Assembly: GCF_003148845.1 (NCBI RefSeq)
Contig: NZ_QGHA01000002.1
Span: 728,974 to 792,973 of the forward strand
Source of the DNA: Mucilaginibacter oryzae
GTDB lineage: Bacteria > Bacteroidota > Bacteroidia > Sphingobacteriales > Sphingobacteriaceae
Direction: 5' to 3'
Length of the DNA: 64,000 nucleotides
This document shows positions 55,301 through 63,067 of this stretch, in pieces. Numbering within the stretch: position 1 is the first letter of the stretch; each line of letters opens with the position of its first letter. The translations under genes and the position numbers were made by a program. The notes beneath the pieces were generated by a model, which saw nothing but the letters and a program-made list of their open reading frames with translations, was not told where the DNA came from and ran no database searches.

Positions 55301-55711
55301 AAAACCACCGACGAGGTTTTTAAAGATAAACTGGATGATAGCAAAAAGCTCTCTGCAAACCAGTTTAACAGCATTTTTGTAAGCGATGTGTTGCATGCAT
55401 CGTCGTCAACGGCGTTGCCTTATTTATATCAGCAAGCCCCGGTTAAATCGATATTGAAAAGCAGCACTGGCGAAATCCTGCTGAATGGAAATTTCTGGGG
55501 TGTTGTGCCGTACGAAGGTAAATACGATGCGCTTGGTTTGGTTTCGCTTGGTTATGACCAGCAACAAAAACAACTTAAAGCGCCAAAGTATTTTGTCAAT
55601 GCCGCGCTTAACGGACAGGAGCTTACGTATTTTGCTGAACTTAAAGGCAGCAAACCAAATAGTTATATAGCGGTAACTTACGACGGTAGGGTGATTTTGA
55701 TAAACCGCTGA
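52394..55711 (+). CDS. FG-GAP/VCBS-repeat lipoprotein with ASPIC/UnbV domain (copy 2)
   Basis: About 1105 residues from the ATG at 52394 (MLNVKKRLLLCIGVWLAMAC, lipoprotein signal); the ATG at 52370, overlapping the previous stop, is also possible. Repeat layout and many segments match the preceding protein (compare FYNGAGVASADFNNDGLPDLY with YYNGGGVAIGDVNNDGLND; both have GLSTQA.FFDYD and SATDW.W), so they are tandem paralogues. A UnbV-like part with DGIGTKLFLKSGG is present. Function is inferred to be in glycan handling at the cell surface. It ends the operon; a minus-strand gene follows. Confidence 0.88.
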   Translation: MLNVKKRLLLCIGVWLAMACWFSCKQKAVETKIFKLLPAAETGVGFVNKNIVTDSVNILDYLYFYNGAGVASADFNNDGLPDLYFVSNQGDNKLYLNKGGMKFEDITVKAGVAGTGNWKTGVTVVDINGDGLKDIYLSVVSGYKTFKGKNQLFINNGDLTFTESAAKYGLDFAGLSTQASFFDYDKDGDLDMFLLTSSVHSNDTYGDSTQRFKYSHDAGDHLFRNDNGHFNDVTAGSGIYSAPIGYGLGLSIGDLNNDGWDDIYVSNDFFEQDYYYINQHNGTFKEQLKSAFGHTSLFSMGNAISDINKDGYLDVLTTDMLPEEMKVLKSTINDEPLDIYNQEVNAGYYYQYSKNCLQLNVGNGQKFVDMSLYSGVSATDWTWSPLVQDFDMDGTKDLFFSNGIKRRLNDMDYLKYLGDPSVMQAYKESRVFDKDKINKMPEGGVHNYFYHGGDKLKFTDVSSVNDMQRASISAGSVAVDLDNDGDLDIVTNNMDEPAYIYQNTTAENQKGARPLFLKYNVKYKGGNRDGIGTKLFLKSGGHIDHQEIQTSSAYESNLNNELLFTFAPGDKPEQLLVVWPDNSYQVINDFMPGEKIAISYNRQSVDTGKQISQVIAGFISNSKQFGTQPVRSKVLTEVKTFDTPDFNYYALLPHTYLPHTSAIAVADANGDGLDDIYVGGTAGEEKYLLVADKSGDFKKVTVPAFDHDKELGDEQAIWTDVNADGKPDLIVITANHPFLEPGKLVQPRLYINKGDLQFEYQPLPKLNYQASKITPFDFNGDGLKDLLFTSAVSFRDYTATVPSTILINKGNGRFEISTDKNYDEIRNLSHITDISVTDANNDGKPDLLITAEWQPVYLFLNDGKKLNRFASPVLDKEKGWWQSALITDVDGDGKADLIAGNWGQNNKYNVTADAPLYAYNNDLDNDGKNDLILSYCYKGLYYPFRPKNDLEQELPYIKKEWLSYQKMADKTTDEVFKDKLDDSKKLSANQFNSIFVSDVLHASSSTALPYLYQQAPVKSILKSSTGEILLNGNFWGVVPYEGKYDALGLVSLGYDQQQKQLKAPKYFVNAALNGQELTYFAELKGSKPNSYIAVTYDGRVILINR

Positions 55712-55789
55712 AAAACAGTAAACTTTCCGGGTTCATCTACAGCAAAAACTACATGACTTTACGTTCTTTTCGCGGTGGAAAGTTTGCCT

Positions 55790-56719
55790 TTAAAAGATAG
55801 GGTAATAAATTTTAGTAACCCATTTTGATGTGTCCCTTTCGGTCAGCCTGTCGGTAATGAGTAACTGGAAAGGCATGGCCGGCGAAATCAGTCTATGATC
55901 TTTCATATACATTTTCATCTGTGCCAGGGCGTTATCAATTGTTTTTTGCCCGCCGCGCACATCGGCCACCAATAAATTCCCACCTTTAGGGATATGGTTA
56001 ATGGTTGTCTTCCCCGCCGGGGCAATTGGCTTATTGATAGGCAGCGCAACGTTTAACGTGTATGCATCTTGATCTGTTTGGGTAACATTAAGCATCGGGA
56101 AATTGGTTGGGGTTGCGCCCTGTTGCTTTGCCTGGTATTTTAAGCTATCAATAATGCGGTAAATTGATTCGATAGATGGCGCGGCAACGTAACTGCCCGA
56201 TGTTGCAAGCAAAACGGTATCTTTTGCATGGTTCAGGTATATTTTATAGCCGTAGGTATTGCGTTCATCCGTTAAAAAATGGTTCATGCTGTCTAATATT
56301 TCCACGATTTGTTCGCTTACCGCTCTGTTGGTAGTGGCATTGTTTACAATCGAAAGCAAGCCTGTTTTTCCTTTCCCCCGGCCGGTCCAGCTAACATTAA
56401 CCGAACCCTCTTCACCGGCAAGGTAACTGATGTCGCTGTCATATGTTAGTCCGTTATTTTTTATTTGAAGGTATACATCGCCATTGGTTATTTTGGTGAT
56501 ATAAAAGTCTGAGCCTTTAAACCGGTAATGATTATCGTTCACTTTCTGTCCCGGCCACCATTTATCCCATCCGTTTTTGTTGATCAGGAATTTCGAGGCG
56601 ATCGCATCCGAAGCGTCGATAGCAACTCCCTGGTTAATATTAAGTTTTGCGGACATGAACATCAATTTCACCGCGGATAGTATAATAACAGCTAAAACAA
56701 TCAGAACAATCTTCTTCAT
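55790..56719 (-). CDS. Membrane-anchored protein with SRPBCC/GyrI-like effector-binding layout
   Basis: A 309-residue protein with one N-terminal helix (KKIVLIVLAVIILSAVKLMF). The middle (INKNGWDKWWPGQK, DISYLAGEEGSVNVSWTG) looks like a polyketide-cyclase/SRPBCC fold, and the C-terminal half, ending ERDTSKWVTKIYYPIF, resembles a GyrI-like effector-binding domain. The role is unknown. It interrupts the PUL on the opposite strand and lies next to repeat-rich DNA. Confidence 0.6.
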   Translation of the reverse strand: MKKIVLIVLAVIILSAVKLMFMSAKLNINQGVAIDASDAIASKFLINKNGWDKWWPGQKVNDNHYRFKGSDFYITKITNGDVYLQIKNNGLTYDSDISYLAGEEGSVNVSWTGRGKGKTGLLSIVNNATTNRAVSEQIVEILDSMNHFLTDERNTYGYKIYLNHAKDTVLLATSGSYVAAPSIESIYRIIDSLKYQAKQQGATPTNFPMLNVTQTDQDAYTLNVALPINKPIAPAGKTTINHIPKGGNLLVADVRGGQKTIDNALAQMKMYMKDHRLISPAMPFQLLITDRLTERDTSKWVTKIYYPIF

Positions 56720-56841
56720 TTGGTTTATAAGAGCACGGGTAACAAGGGTGATAAATTTAAATAATATTTAGCGCATTCAAGGATAAAAACAGCAGCGAAT
56801 TGCTTTTAACTGTTACAAAACCATCGATCTGTATAGCTAAC

Positions 56842-57168
56842 AATATTATTCCGCGCCATGATTTGTGTAATTTGTTTAATTGTGTACCACGTGACAAGCA
56901 TTCGTGTTAAAAATTTCTACACGAATTTTATCGAATTAGCGAATTACACTAATATTATTCTGTGCCATGATTTGTGTAATTTGTTGAATTGTGTACGACG
57001 TGACAAGCATTCGTGTTAAAAATTTCTACACGAATTTTATCGAATTATCGAATTACACGAATATTATTCTGTGCCATGATTTGTGTAATTTGTTGAATTG
57101 TGTACGACGTGCCAAGCATTCGTGTTAAAAATTTCTACTGACTTCACGAATTATCGAATTACACGAAT
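56842..57168. repeat. Three tandem copies of a 109-bp repeat
   Basis: Copies start at 56842, 56951 and 57060, with only a few differences (the third has a short replaced segment). Each holds ATTCGTGTTAAAAATTTCTACACGAAT, an inverted repeat shown here by its arms ATTCGTGT and ACACGAAT, and several AATTCG/GTGTAATT words. A further fragment of the same vocabulary occurs at 57190-57215. No ORF; not a CRISPR array, because there are no unique spacers. Confidence 0.9.
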
Positions 57169-57262
57169 GCTGTAATAACAGGAAAATGACCATTCGTGTA
57201 ATTCGTTTAATTGGGCCCAGGGAAATCACTTTAAAAGAAGTTGTCATCGCCTGTGCTAAAAG

Positions 57263-57343
57263 GCCTCACCCCGACCTTTTCCCAAGGAGAGGGAGCGCCT
57301 TGTTTCTTAAAGTCCTCTCCTTTGTAGAGAATTTAGGTGAGGC
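57263..57343. repeat. 81-bp palindromic element (MITE-like)
   Basis: GCCTCACC (57263-57270) and GGTGAGGC (57336-57343) are the ends; inside, AAGGAGAGG (57284-57292) faces CCTCTCCTT (57313-57321). The word CCTCACCCCGACC with GGAGAGGG is a pattern found dispersed in several bacterial genomes. The rest of 57169-57635 shows no gene. Confidence 0.65.
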
Positions 57344-57635
57344 TATAATTAGGATGTTGTTTAAAAGAGATTTCCCTTGATTGTGTCCGACTTAAAAGAT
57401 AATCCGTGTGAAAATTTCTCCATACAATTTTTTATAAGTAGCATACTATCTTAAAAGCAATTCTCCCAAAAACAGCAGCGAAAAATAAAACAAAAAGTTT
57501 GTTTTATTTACCTAAAAACGGTGCCGGTTATGCGGCAGCCTGCTAAAAAAACCTTATATTGGCTGTTGATCAATGTAAGCGAATGGTGGCTATCTCCCGG
57601 TACCCCTTCCTGATTTTTAACCTATTTTATAACTG

Positions 57636-58964
57636 ATGAAACCCTTTGTATTTTACCTTTTGGGCATATTGTTTTTATTTACATCCTGTAAAAAAACTGA
57701 TTATAAAAAAGTAATACATGATCCTGAACTATATCGTGCCACAGTAAAAAAACTGAACGATATTGTGCTGGAAAATAACTTCCCCCCGGTTACGGCCTCG
57801 CGTAATTATGTATATGCCAACATAGCCGCCTACGAGGTAATAGCCTCCGGCGATCCGGCGCATTACCGTTCCTTATCCGGGCAGATCAGGCACCTGCCCG
57901 CAGTGCCTGCGGCATCAAAAGATACAGCGGTTGATTACCAGTTTGCCGCTTTACTGGCCTTTTGTACGGTTGGTAACGCGGTTACCTTTCCTGAAGGCAG
58001 TATGGACGTATATGTTGATAGCCTGAAACAAAAGGCTAAAGACGCGGGCATGCCCTCTGATTTGTTTGAAGGTTCGGTAAATTACGCCGCTAAAGTTGCC
58101 AAATTTATACTGAAATGGAGCAAGGGCGATAATTACGCGCAAACCCGTTCGGCCAGTAAATATGTGGTAAAACAGCAGGATGGGCGCTGGATCCCCACGC
58201 CGCCTATGTACGCCCAGGCGCTCGAAGCGCACTGGGGCGAAATCAGGCCGATGGTGCTTGACTCCACGGCCCAGTTTATACCGCCCGATCCGCCGGTTTT
58301 CAATATTAAAGATCATAACAGTCCTTTTTATAAACAGGCGGTTGAGGTGATGCAGATTGTAGACAGCCTTACCAAAGAGCAAAAGCACCAGGCCGATTTT
58401 TGGGATGATAATGCCTTCAAACTTAATGTAGTGGGGCATGCCTCGTTCGCCACCAAAAAGTTTTCGCCGGGAGGGCACTGGATGAATATCACCGCCATGG
58501 CCACCCGCGCCAAAAAAATGGACTTTGGCACCACGGTAAGCGTTTATGCCGAAACATCGATAGCCCTGTTTGATGGTTTTATCAATTGCTGGTACCTCAA
58601 GTACCGGTCTAACTACGTACGCCCTGAAACCATTATTACCAAGTATATCAATGCCGACTGGCGGCCATATATTCAAACCCCGCCTTTCCCGGAATACAGC
58701 AGCGGGCATGCGGTAATTTCGTCGGCCGCGGCCGAAGTGCTAACCAGCAGGATCGGTGATCATTTCGCCTATACCGATTCGTCGGAGATGGAGTTTGGCA
58801 TCGAGCCCTTATCCTTCAAGTCTTTCCGCGAAGCTGCAAGATCGGCATCCATGTCGCGGGTGCTGGGTGGGATACACTTTAAAAACGCCTGTTTAATCGG
58901 AACAAAACAAGGAGCAGAGATTGGGCAGCTGGTTGTTAAAAAACTGCAATTGAAGGTTAAGTAA
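57636..58964 (+). CDS. Vanadium-dependent haloperoxidase/PAP2-type lipoprotein
   Basis: A 442-residue lipoprotein (MKPFVFYLLGILFLFTSC). It carries the metal/phosphate site of the vanadium haloperoxidase and acid phosphatase superfamily: YSSGHAVISSAAAEVL with His358, and SRVLGGIHFKNA with the Arg and His414; an upstream KYRSNYVRPET segment supplies the Lys/Arg. It could act as a phosphatase or haloperoxidase in the periplasm. It is 32 bases upstream of the GH65 gene and likely co-transcribed. Such genes recur with FG-GAP and SusC/SusD genes in Bacteroidota. Confidence 0.88.
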   Translation: MKPFVFYLLGILFLFTSCKKTDYKKVIHDPELYRATVKKLNDIVLENNFPPVTASRNYVYANIAAYEVIASGDPAHYRSLSGQIRHLPAVPAASKDTAVDYQFAALLAFCTVGNAVTFPEGSMDVYVDSLKQKAKDAGMPSDLFEGSVNYAAKVAKFILKWSKGDNYAQTRSASKYVVKQQDGRWIPTPPMYAQALEAHWGEIRPMVLDSTAQFIPPDPPVFNIKDHNSPFYKQAVEVMQIVDSLTKEQKHQADFWDDNAFKLNVVGHASFATKKFSPGGHWMNITAMATRAKKMDFGTTVSVYAETSIALFDGFINCWYLKYRSNYVRPETIITKYINADWRPYIQTPPFPEYSSGHAVISSAAAEVLTSRIGDHFAYTDSSEMEFGIEPLSFKSFREAARSASMSRVLGGIHFKNACLIGTKQGAEIGQLVVKKLQLKVK

Positions 58965-58996
58965 TATTTTAGTTTTAGCAATTTAAGTTACTGATA

Positions 58997-61036
58997 ATGA
59001 GTTTGAAATTAAAATATAGTTTATACCTAGCTTTACTATTGCCGTCAATAAGCAGGGCGCAAAATATCGATACCTGGAAGATAAAGGCGGATAAGATTGA
59101 TCCGGCCAATTACTACGGCATAACCGTAGCCAACGGCATGATCGGCATCGTATCGGCCCCCGAACCTTTTAAGGTTAAAAACGTGGTGCTGGCCGGCGCT
59201 TATGATCTTTACGGCAGGGGCAGGGTGAGCAACTTTCTGAACAGTTTCAACCTGCTCAATATGTACCTCGAGATTGATGGCAGGCGCATTGACGCCAAAA
59301 ATATAAGCAACCTTAAACAGGAACTGGATATGCAGCATGCCGCCTTTACCACCAGTTTTGATTATGGTGATAAGGCTGCTATCAAATACACGTACTACTC
59401 ATTAAGGCAGCTGCCATTTACGGTGCTGATGGATGTTTCCATAACTGCCAAACAGGCTATCAATATCACATCGGCCAGCGTGATGGAAGCGCCCGACGCC
59501 CTAAAAGATGTGCAGAATTATTATAATGAGATTGACAGGCCGCATGTTACCATCAGCCTGCTCACCTCAACAGCTAAAAGCCCAACCGGCAAAATGCAAC
59601 TCTGCGCGTCAACGTCGTTTTTGTTTAACGAACCGCACGGGCAGGAGCCCCGCATTATACATGAGATGTGGGATAACAACATGCACCTCATGAAGTTTAG
59701 CAAGGCGATAAGCGCCGGGCAAACTTACAGTTACGCGGTAACGGGCTCGTCCATAACTTCGGCTCACCATGCCGATCCGCTCAATGAAGCCGAGCGCCTT
59801 ACCATTTTTGCCAAACTGGAGGGCCGCGACAGGTTGATCAGATTCCATAACCAGGCCTGGGATGATTTATGGACGAGCGATATCCGGATTGAGGGCGACG
59901 ACCAGTCGCAGCAGGATATCCATAGCATGCTTTACCATTTATATTCCTTTTCGCGCGCGGGTACGGCTTATTCGCCATCGCCGATGGGCCTATCCGGCCT
60001 GGGCTACAATGGCCATGTTTTTTGGGATTGCGATGTGTGGATGTACCCGGCCATGCTGGTTTTACATCCCGAAATAGCGAAATCGATGATCGAATACCGT
60101 TTTGAGCGTTTGGAGGCGGCCCGCAAAAACGCGTTTTCGCACGGTTATAAAGGGGCCATGTTCCCCTGGGAGAGCGCCGACAGCGGGGTAGAGGAAACCC
60201 CTGTTTGGGCGCTGAGCGGCCCCTTTGAACACCATATCACCGCTTGTGTGGCACTTGCCGCCTGGAATTATTATTGCGTTACCCAGGATAAACAATGGCT
60301 GCGCGAAAAAGGCTGGCCTATCCTTTCGGCCACTGCCGATTTCTGGGCCAGTCGCGTTGAACGCAACGGGCCGGGGCACTATGATATCAAAAATGTGGTA
60401 GCAGCCGATGAGTGGGCCGAAAATATTGACAACAATGCGTTTACCAATGCCGCAGCCAAAGCCAACCTGCTAAACGCAGCAGCCGCGGCGAAAATATTAG
60501 GCGAAAAGGCCGATGCCGATTGGGCTAACGTTGCTCAGAATATCCCGATACTAAAACTGGATAACGGCGTTACCCGCGAACATGCTTCCTACAACGGCGA
60601 GGGCATTAAACAAGCCGATGTAAACCTGCTGGCTTACCCGCTTAAAACCATAACAAACCCGGTACAGATAAAAAAAGACCTGGAATATTATGAAACGCGT
60701 GTGCCTAATGAGGGCACCCCGGCCATGACCCAGGCGGTGTTCGCCTTACTTTATGCGCGTTTGGGTAACGGCGAAAAGGCTTATCACTTTTTTAAAGACG
60801 CCTATGAGCCAAACCTGAACCCGCCGTTTAGGGTAATTGCCGAAACCAAAGGCGGCACCAATCCTTATTTTGCCACAGGAGCAGGCGGTATTATTCAGAG
60901 TTTATTGATGGGTTTTGGCGGTTTGGATATTACCCCGGCGGGTATTGTGCAGGTTAAAAGTAAATTGCCGGGTAATTGGAAATCATTAAAAATAACCGGC
61001 GTGGGCATGAATAAGGAAACGTACACCATTAAGTGA
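58997..61036 (+). CDS. Exported glycoside hydrolase family 65 protein
   Basis: A 679-residue protein with a signal peptide (YSLYLALLLPSISRA). The (alpha/alpha)6 core has the GH65 substrate motif GHVFWDCDVWMYP near residue 340, and the catalytic acid Glu472 in ADEWAENIDNNAFTN. GH65 includes maltose, trehalose and kojibiose phosphorylases and some hydrolases, all acting on alpha-glucosides; an exported form is likely to be a hydrolase. It ends the PUL-like region. Confidence 0.9.
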   Translation: MSLKLKYSLYLALLLPSISRAQNIDTWKIKADKIDPANYYGITVANGMIGIVSAPEPFKVKNVVLAGAYDLYGRGRVSNFLNSFNLLNMYLEIDGRRIDAKNISNLKQELDMQHAAFTTSFDYGDKAAIKYTYYSLRQLPFTVLMDVSITAKQAINITSASVMEAPDALKDVQNYYNEIDRPHVTISLLTSTAKSPTGKMQLCASTSFLFNEPHGQEPRIIHEMWDNNMHLMKFSKAISAGQTYSYAVTGSSITSAHHADPLNEAERLTIFAKLEGRDRLIRFHNQAWDDLWTSDIRIEGDDQSQQDIHSMLYHLYSFSRAGTAYSPSPMGLSGLGYNGHVFWDCDVWMYPAMLVLHPEIAKSMIEYRFERLEAARKNAFSHGYKGAMFPWESADSGVEETPVWALSGPFEHHITACVALAAWNYYCVTQDKQWLREKGWPILSATADFWASRVERNGPGHYDIKNVVAADEWAENIDNNAFTNAAAKANLLNAAAAAKILGEKADADWANVAQNIPILKLDNGVTREHASYNGEGIKQADVNLLAYPLKTITNPVQIKKDLEYYETRVPNEGTPAMTQAVFALLYARLGNGEKAYHFFKDAYEPNLNPPFRVIAETKGGTNPYFATGAGGIIQSLLMGFGGLDITPAGIVQVKSKLPGNWKSLKITGVGMNKETYTIK

Positions 61037-61271
61037 GTTTTTTACCATCCGGATTTGATTGATATTTGTTTTCATACACATTATTTATAGATGCTTGGTA
61101 AACCTAAATATCCGAAAACAACAAGGTAACGCTGACTAAATATAGGTTACTTAACAGTTTAACTAAGGGAGACGACAATTCAGAAAATTACGACAATATA
61201 TAATTTTACACAAATAAAAATTGCAAATTGTGTAAATAACTACTATATTTATATTGTAATCCAATTGCAAT

Positions 61272-61718
61272 ATGATAAACATGGAGTTTAAATCAGTTAG
61301 GGAGTTAATAAAAGCTTTCCCCGATGAGCAAACTTGCATTAACCATTTAGAGCAATTACGTTGGAATGGTAATGTTGTTAGCCCATTTGACGCAACTTCT
61401 AAGGTTTACAAATGTACCGGGAATAAATACAAATGTCGTAACACTGGCAAATATTTCAACGTTCGTACCTTAACCCTTTTCGATAATACTAAGATTCAAT
61501 TAAGGACTTGGTTTTTAGCCATATTTTTAGCAACCGCTCATAAAAAAAGCATTTCATCTATCCAATTAGGCAGAGAACTAAATGTAACCCAAAAAACTGC
61601 TTGGTTTATGTTGAAGAGGATTCGTAATTGCTTTGGTATTGATTCTGTTGAAACAGATATTGATAACGATGGCAAGTTAAGTGGTTCAGATGTAATATTT
61701 GAGGAGGATGAAACATAA
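61272..61718 (+). pseudogene. Truncated IS1595-family transposase (N-terminal part)
   Basis: A 148-residue frame with the zinc ribbon (YKCTGNKYKCRNTGKYFNVRT, about residues 47-66) and helix-turn-helix (SIQLGRELNVTQKTAWFMLKRIR) of IS1595-type transposases. It stops at EEDET, exactly where the DDE catalytic domain would begin (DET is its first catalytic residue). From 61715 a -1 frame continues for 29 codons (IRRGKVKNILKSAIKLYLEK...) up to 61804, five bases before the next gene, which suggests a frameshift or a deletion joint. Codon use is AT-rich compared with neighbours. Not able to transpose alone. Confidence 0.8.
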
Positions 61719-61808
61719 GAAGAGGGAAGGTTAAGAACATATTAAAAAGCGCAATAAAGTTATATCTGGAAAAGGAGCGGGCAGACACAATAATAACCAA
61801 TTAACAAA

Positions 61809-62867
61809 ATGAGTAAGATTTTAAAAGCCGCTTACGGCTCTGACAAGACCCCTTTAAAGTTAGGGGCAGTTGAAATACCATGTTATGTGTTAGAAGACGG
61901 CACAAGGGTTTTATCCGGCAGAGCTATGCAAAAGGCCCTTGGATATGAAGGTAGTAGTGGAGATTGGCTTAAAAATTTTATTGCCAATAAAAACATCAAT
62001 AATAATATTCCTCCTGAAATTTTAGCCGGCATTTTAAAGCCAATAAAATTTAAAAGAGTTGACGCAGGAGGCTCACAGCCAACTACTTATGGATATGACG
62101 CTACGGCTCTTATAGACTTGTGTGACGCACTGATAACCCTAAATAAAGCCGGCATTTTAAGAGATAATCAAAAGATTTTTGCGGAGCAGGCAGAGGTCAT
62201 AATTAGATCGGTAGCAAAGGTAGGTATAATTGCCTTAATTGACGAGGCTACCGGCTATCAGCATAATCGTGAAAAGGATGAACTTCAAAAGATTTTAAGT
62301 GCTTATATAGCTGCTGAATTACTGCCGTGGCAAAAACGTTTTCCCGACGAATTTTATCAGGAAATATTTAGGTTAAACGGATGGGATTATACTGTAAACG
62401 GCATACAGAATAGACCAGGAGTAATAGGGACATGGACAAAAAAGCTAATCTATAATTTATTGCCTAAGGGCGTTTTGGAAGAATTAGAGAGAAAAACGCC
62501 TATAAGCCAAGCTGGAAACAGAACTGCGAGATTTCATCAAAGCCTCACACTTGATATTGGAGAACCACACCTCGAAAAGCAACTTATATCTGTTATAACG
62601 TTAATGAATATTTCATCAAATTGGGATGAATTTTTGAGGTTATTCGGTAAAAAGTTTCAAAAGGATTTAATGCAATTATCGGTGCAGCCCAAATTCAAAA
62701 AGTCAACTCCAAAAGTATCTGCAAAACAATATCTGATGTTTGAACCTGGCCAAACTGATTTATTTGGAAAACCTATAGGGCAAATACCAGAAGAAGAAAA
62801 GCCTCTATCAGATTTCAACACAAATCTGAAAACAGCGCTTAGTTTTAATCCGAAAAAAGAAGAATAA
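61809..62867 (+). CDS. P63C-domain protein, phage/mobile-element type
   Basis: A 352-residue protein. The N-terminal part (IPCYVLEDGTRVLSGRAMQKALGYEG) resembles phage antirepressor-like DNA-binding domains, and the middle (LLPWQKRFPDEFYQEIFRLNGW, LIYNLLPKGVLEELERKTP) is the P63C domain. Such proteins are found in phages, plasmids and genomic islands; function is unknown. It is AT-rich, follows the transposase fragment by about 90 bases and probably arrived with it. No inverted repeats bordering the pair could be recognised. Confidence 0.8.
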   Translation: MSKILKAAYGSDKTPLKLGAVEIPCYVLEDGTRVLSGRAMQKALGYEGSSGDWLKNFIANKNINNNIPPEILAGILKPIKFKRVDAGGSQPTTYGYDATALIDLCDALITLNKAGILRDNQKIFAEQAEVIIRSVAKVGIIALIDEATGYQHNREKDELQKILSAYIAAELLPWQKRFPDEFYQEIFRLNGWDYTVNGIQNRPGVIGTWTKKLIYNLLPKGVLEELERKTPISQAGNRTARFHQSLTLDIGEPHLEKQLISVITLMNISSNWDEFLRLFGKKFQKDLMQLSVQPKFKKSTPKVSAKQYLMFEPGQTDLFGKPIGQIPEEEKPLSDFNTNLKTALSFNPKKEE

Positions 62868-62967
62868 ATAATAAGCCCACTAAAAGCAGTGCTTTAATGA
62901 TAACCAATTGCTGTAAACTAATATATACTTATCAAATTATCTGTAAATATCCGTTAGTGTTTATAAC

Positions 62968-63018
62968 GGGTTGCTTAACATAAGCTTGCGTTTAAAAAAC
63001 CACGCAACCCTATGTTAA
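62968..63018. repeat. Degenerate REP-like copy with interleaved inverted repeats
   Basis: GGGTTGC (62968-62974) matches GCAACCC (63004-63010) and TTAACATA (62975-62982) matches TATGTTAA (63011-63018). The arms are interleaved, not nested. The stretch GCTTAACATAAGCTTGCGTTT resembles the units at 28.8 kb without the TTTGTAA hairpin loop. It lies next to the 3' end of the GH15 gene. Confidence 0.5.
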
Positions 63019-63067
63019 ATCCCCCTGCAAAAGAATCAGCAAATTAATACCCAACCCAAATCATGCC

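Noticed and set aside
56842..57168. CRISPR array
   Set aside because: The 109-bp units are adjacent without unique spacers and no cas genes are near.
57186..57380. 64-aa ORF across the palindromic element
   Set aside because: It is made of repeat sequence and has no coding character.
57951..58709. 252-aa minus-strand ORF opposite the haloperoxidase-like gene
   Set aside because: The plus-strand gene has clear catalytic motifs; the reverse frame shows none.
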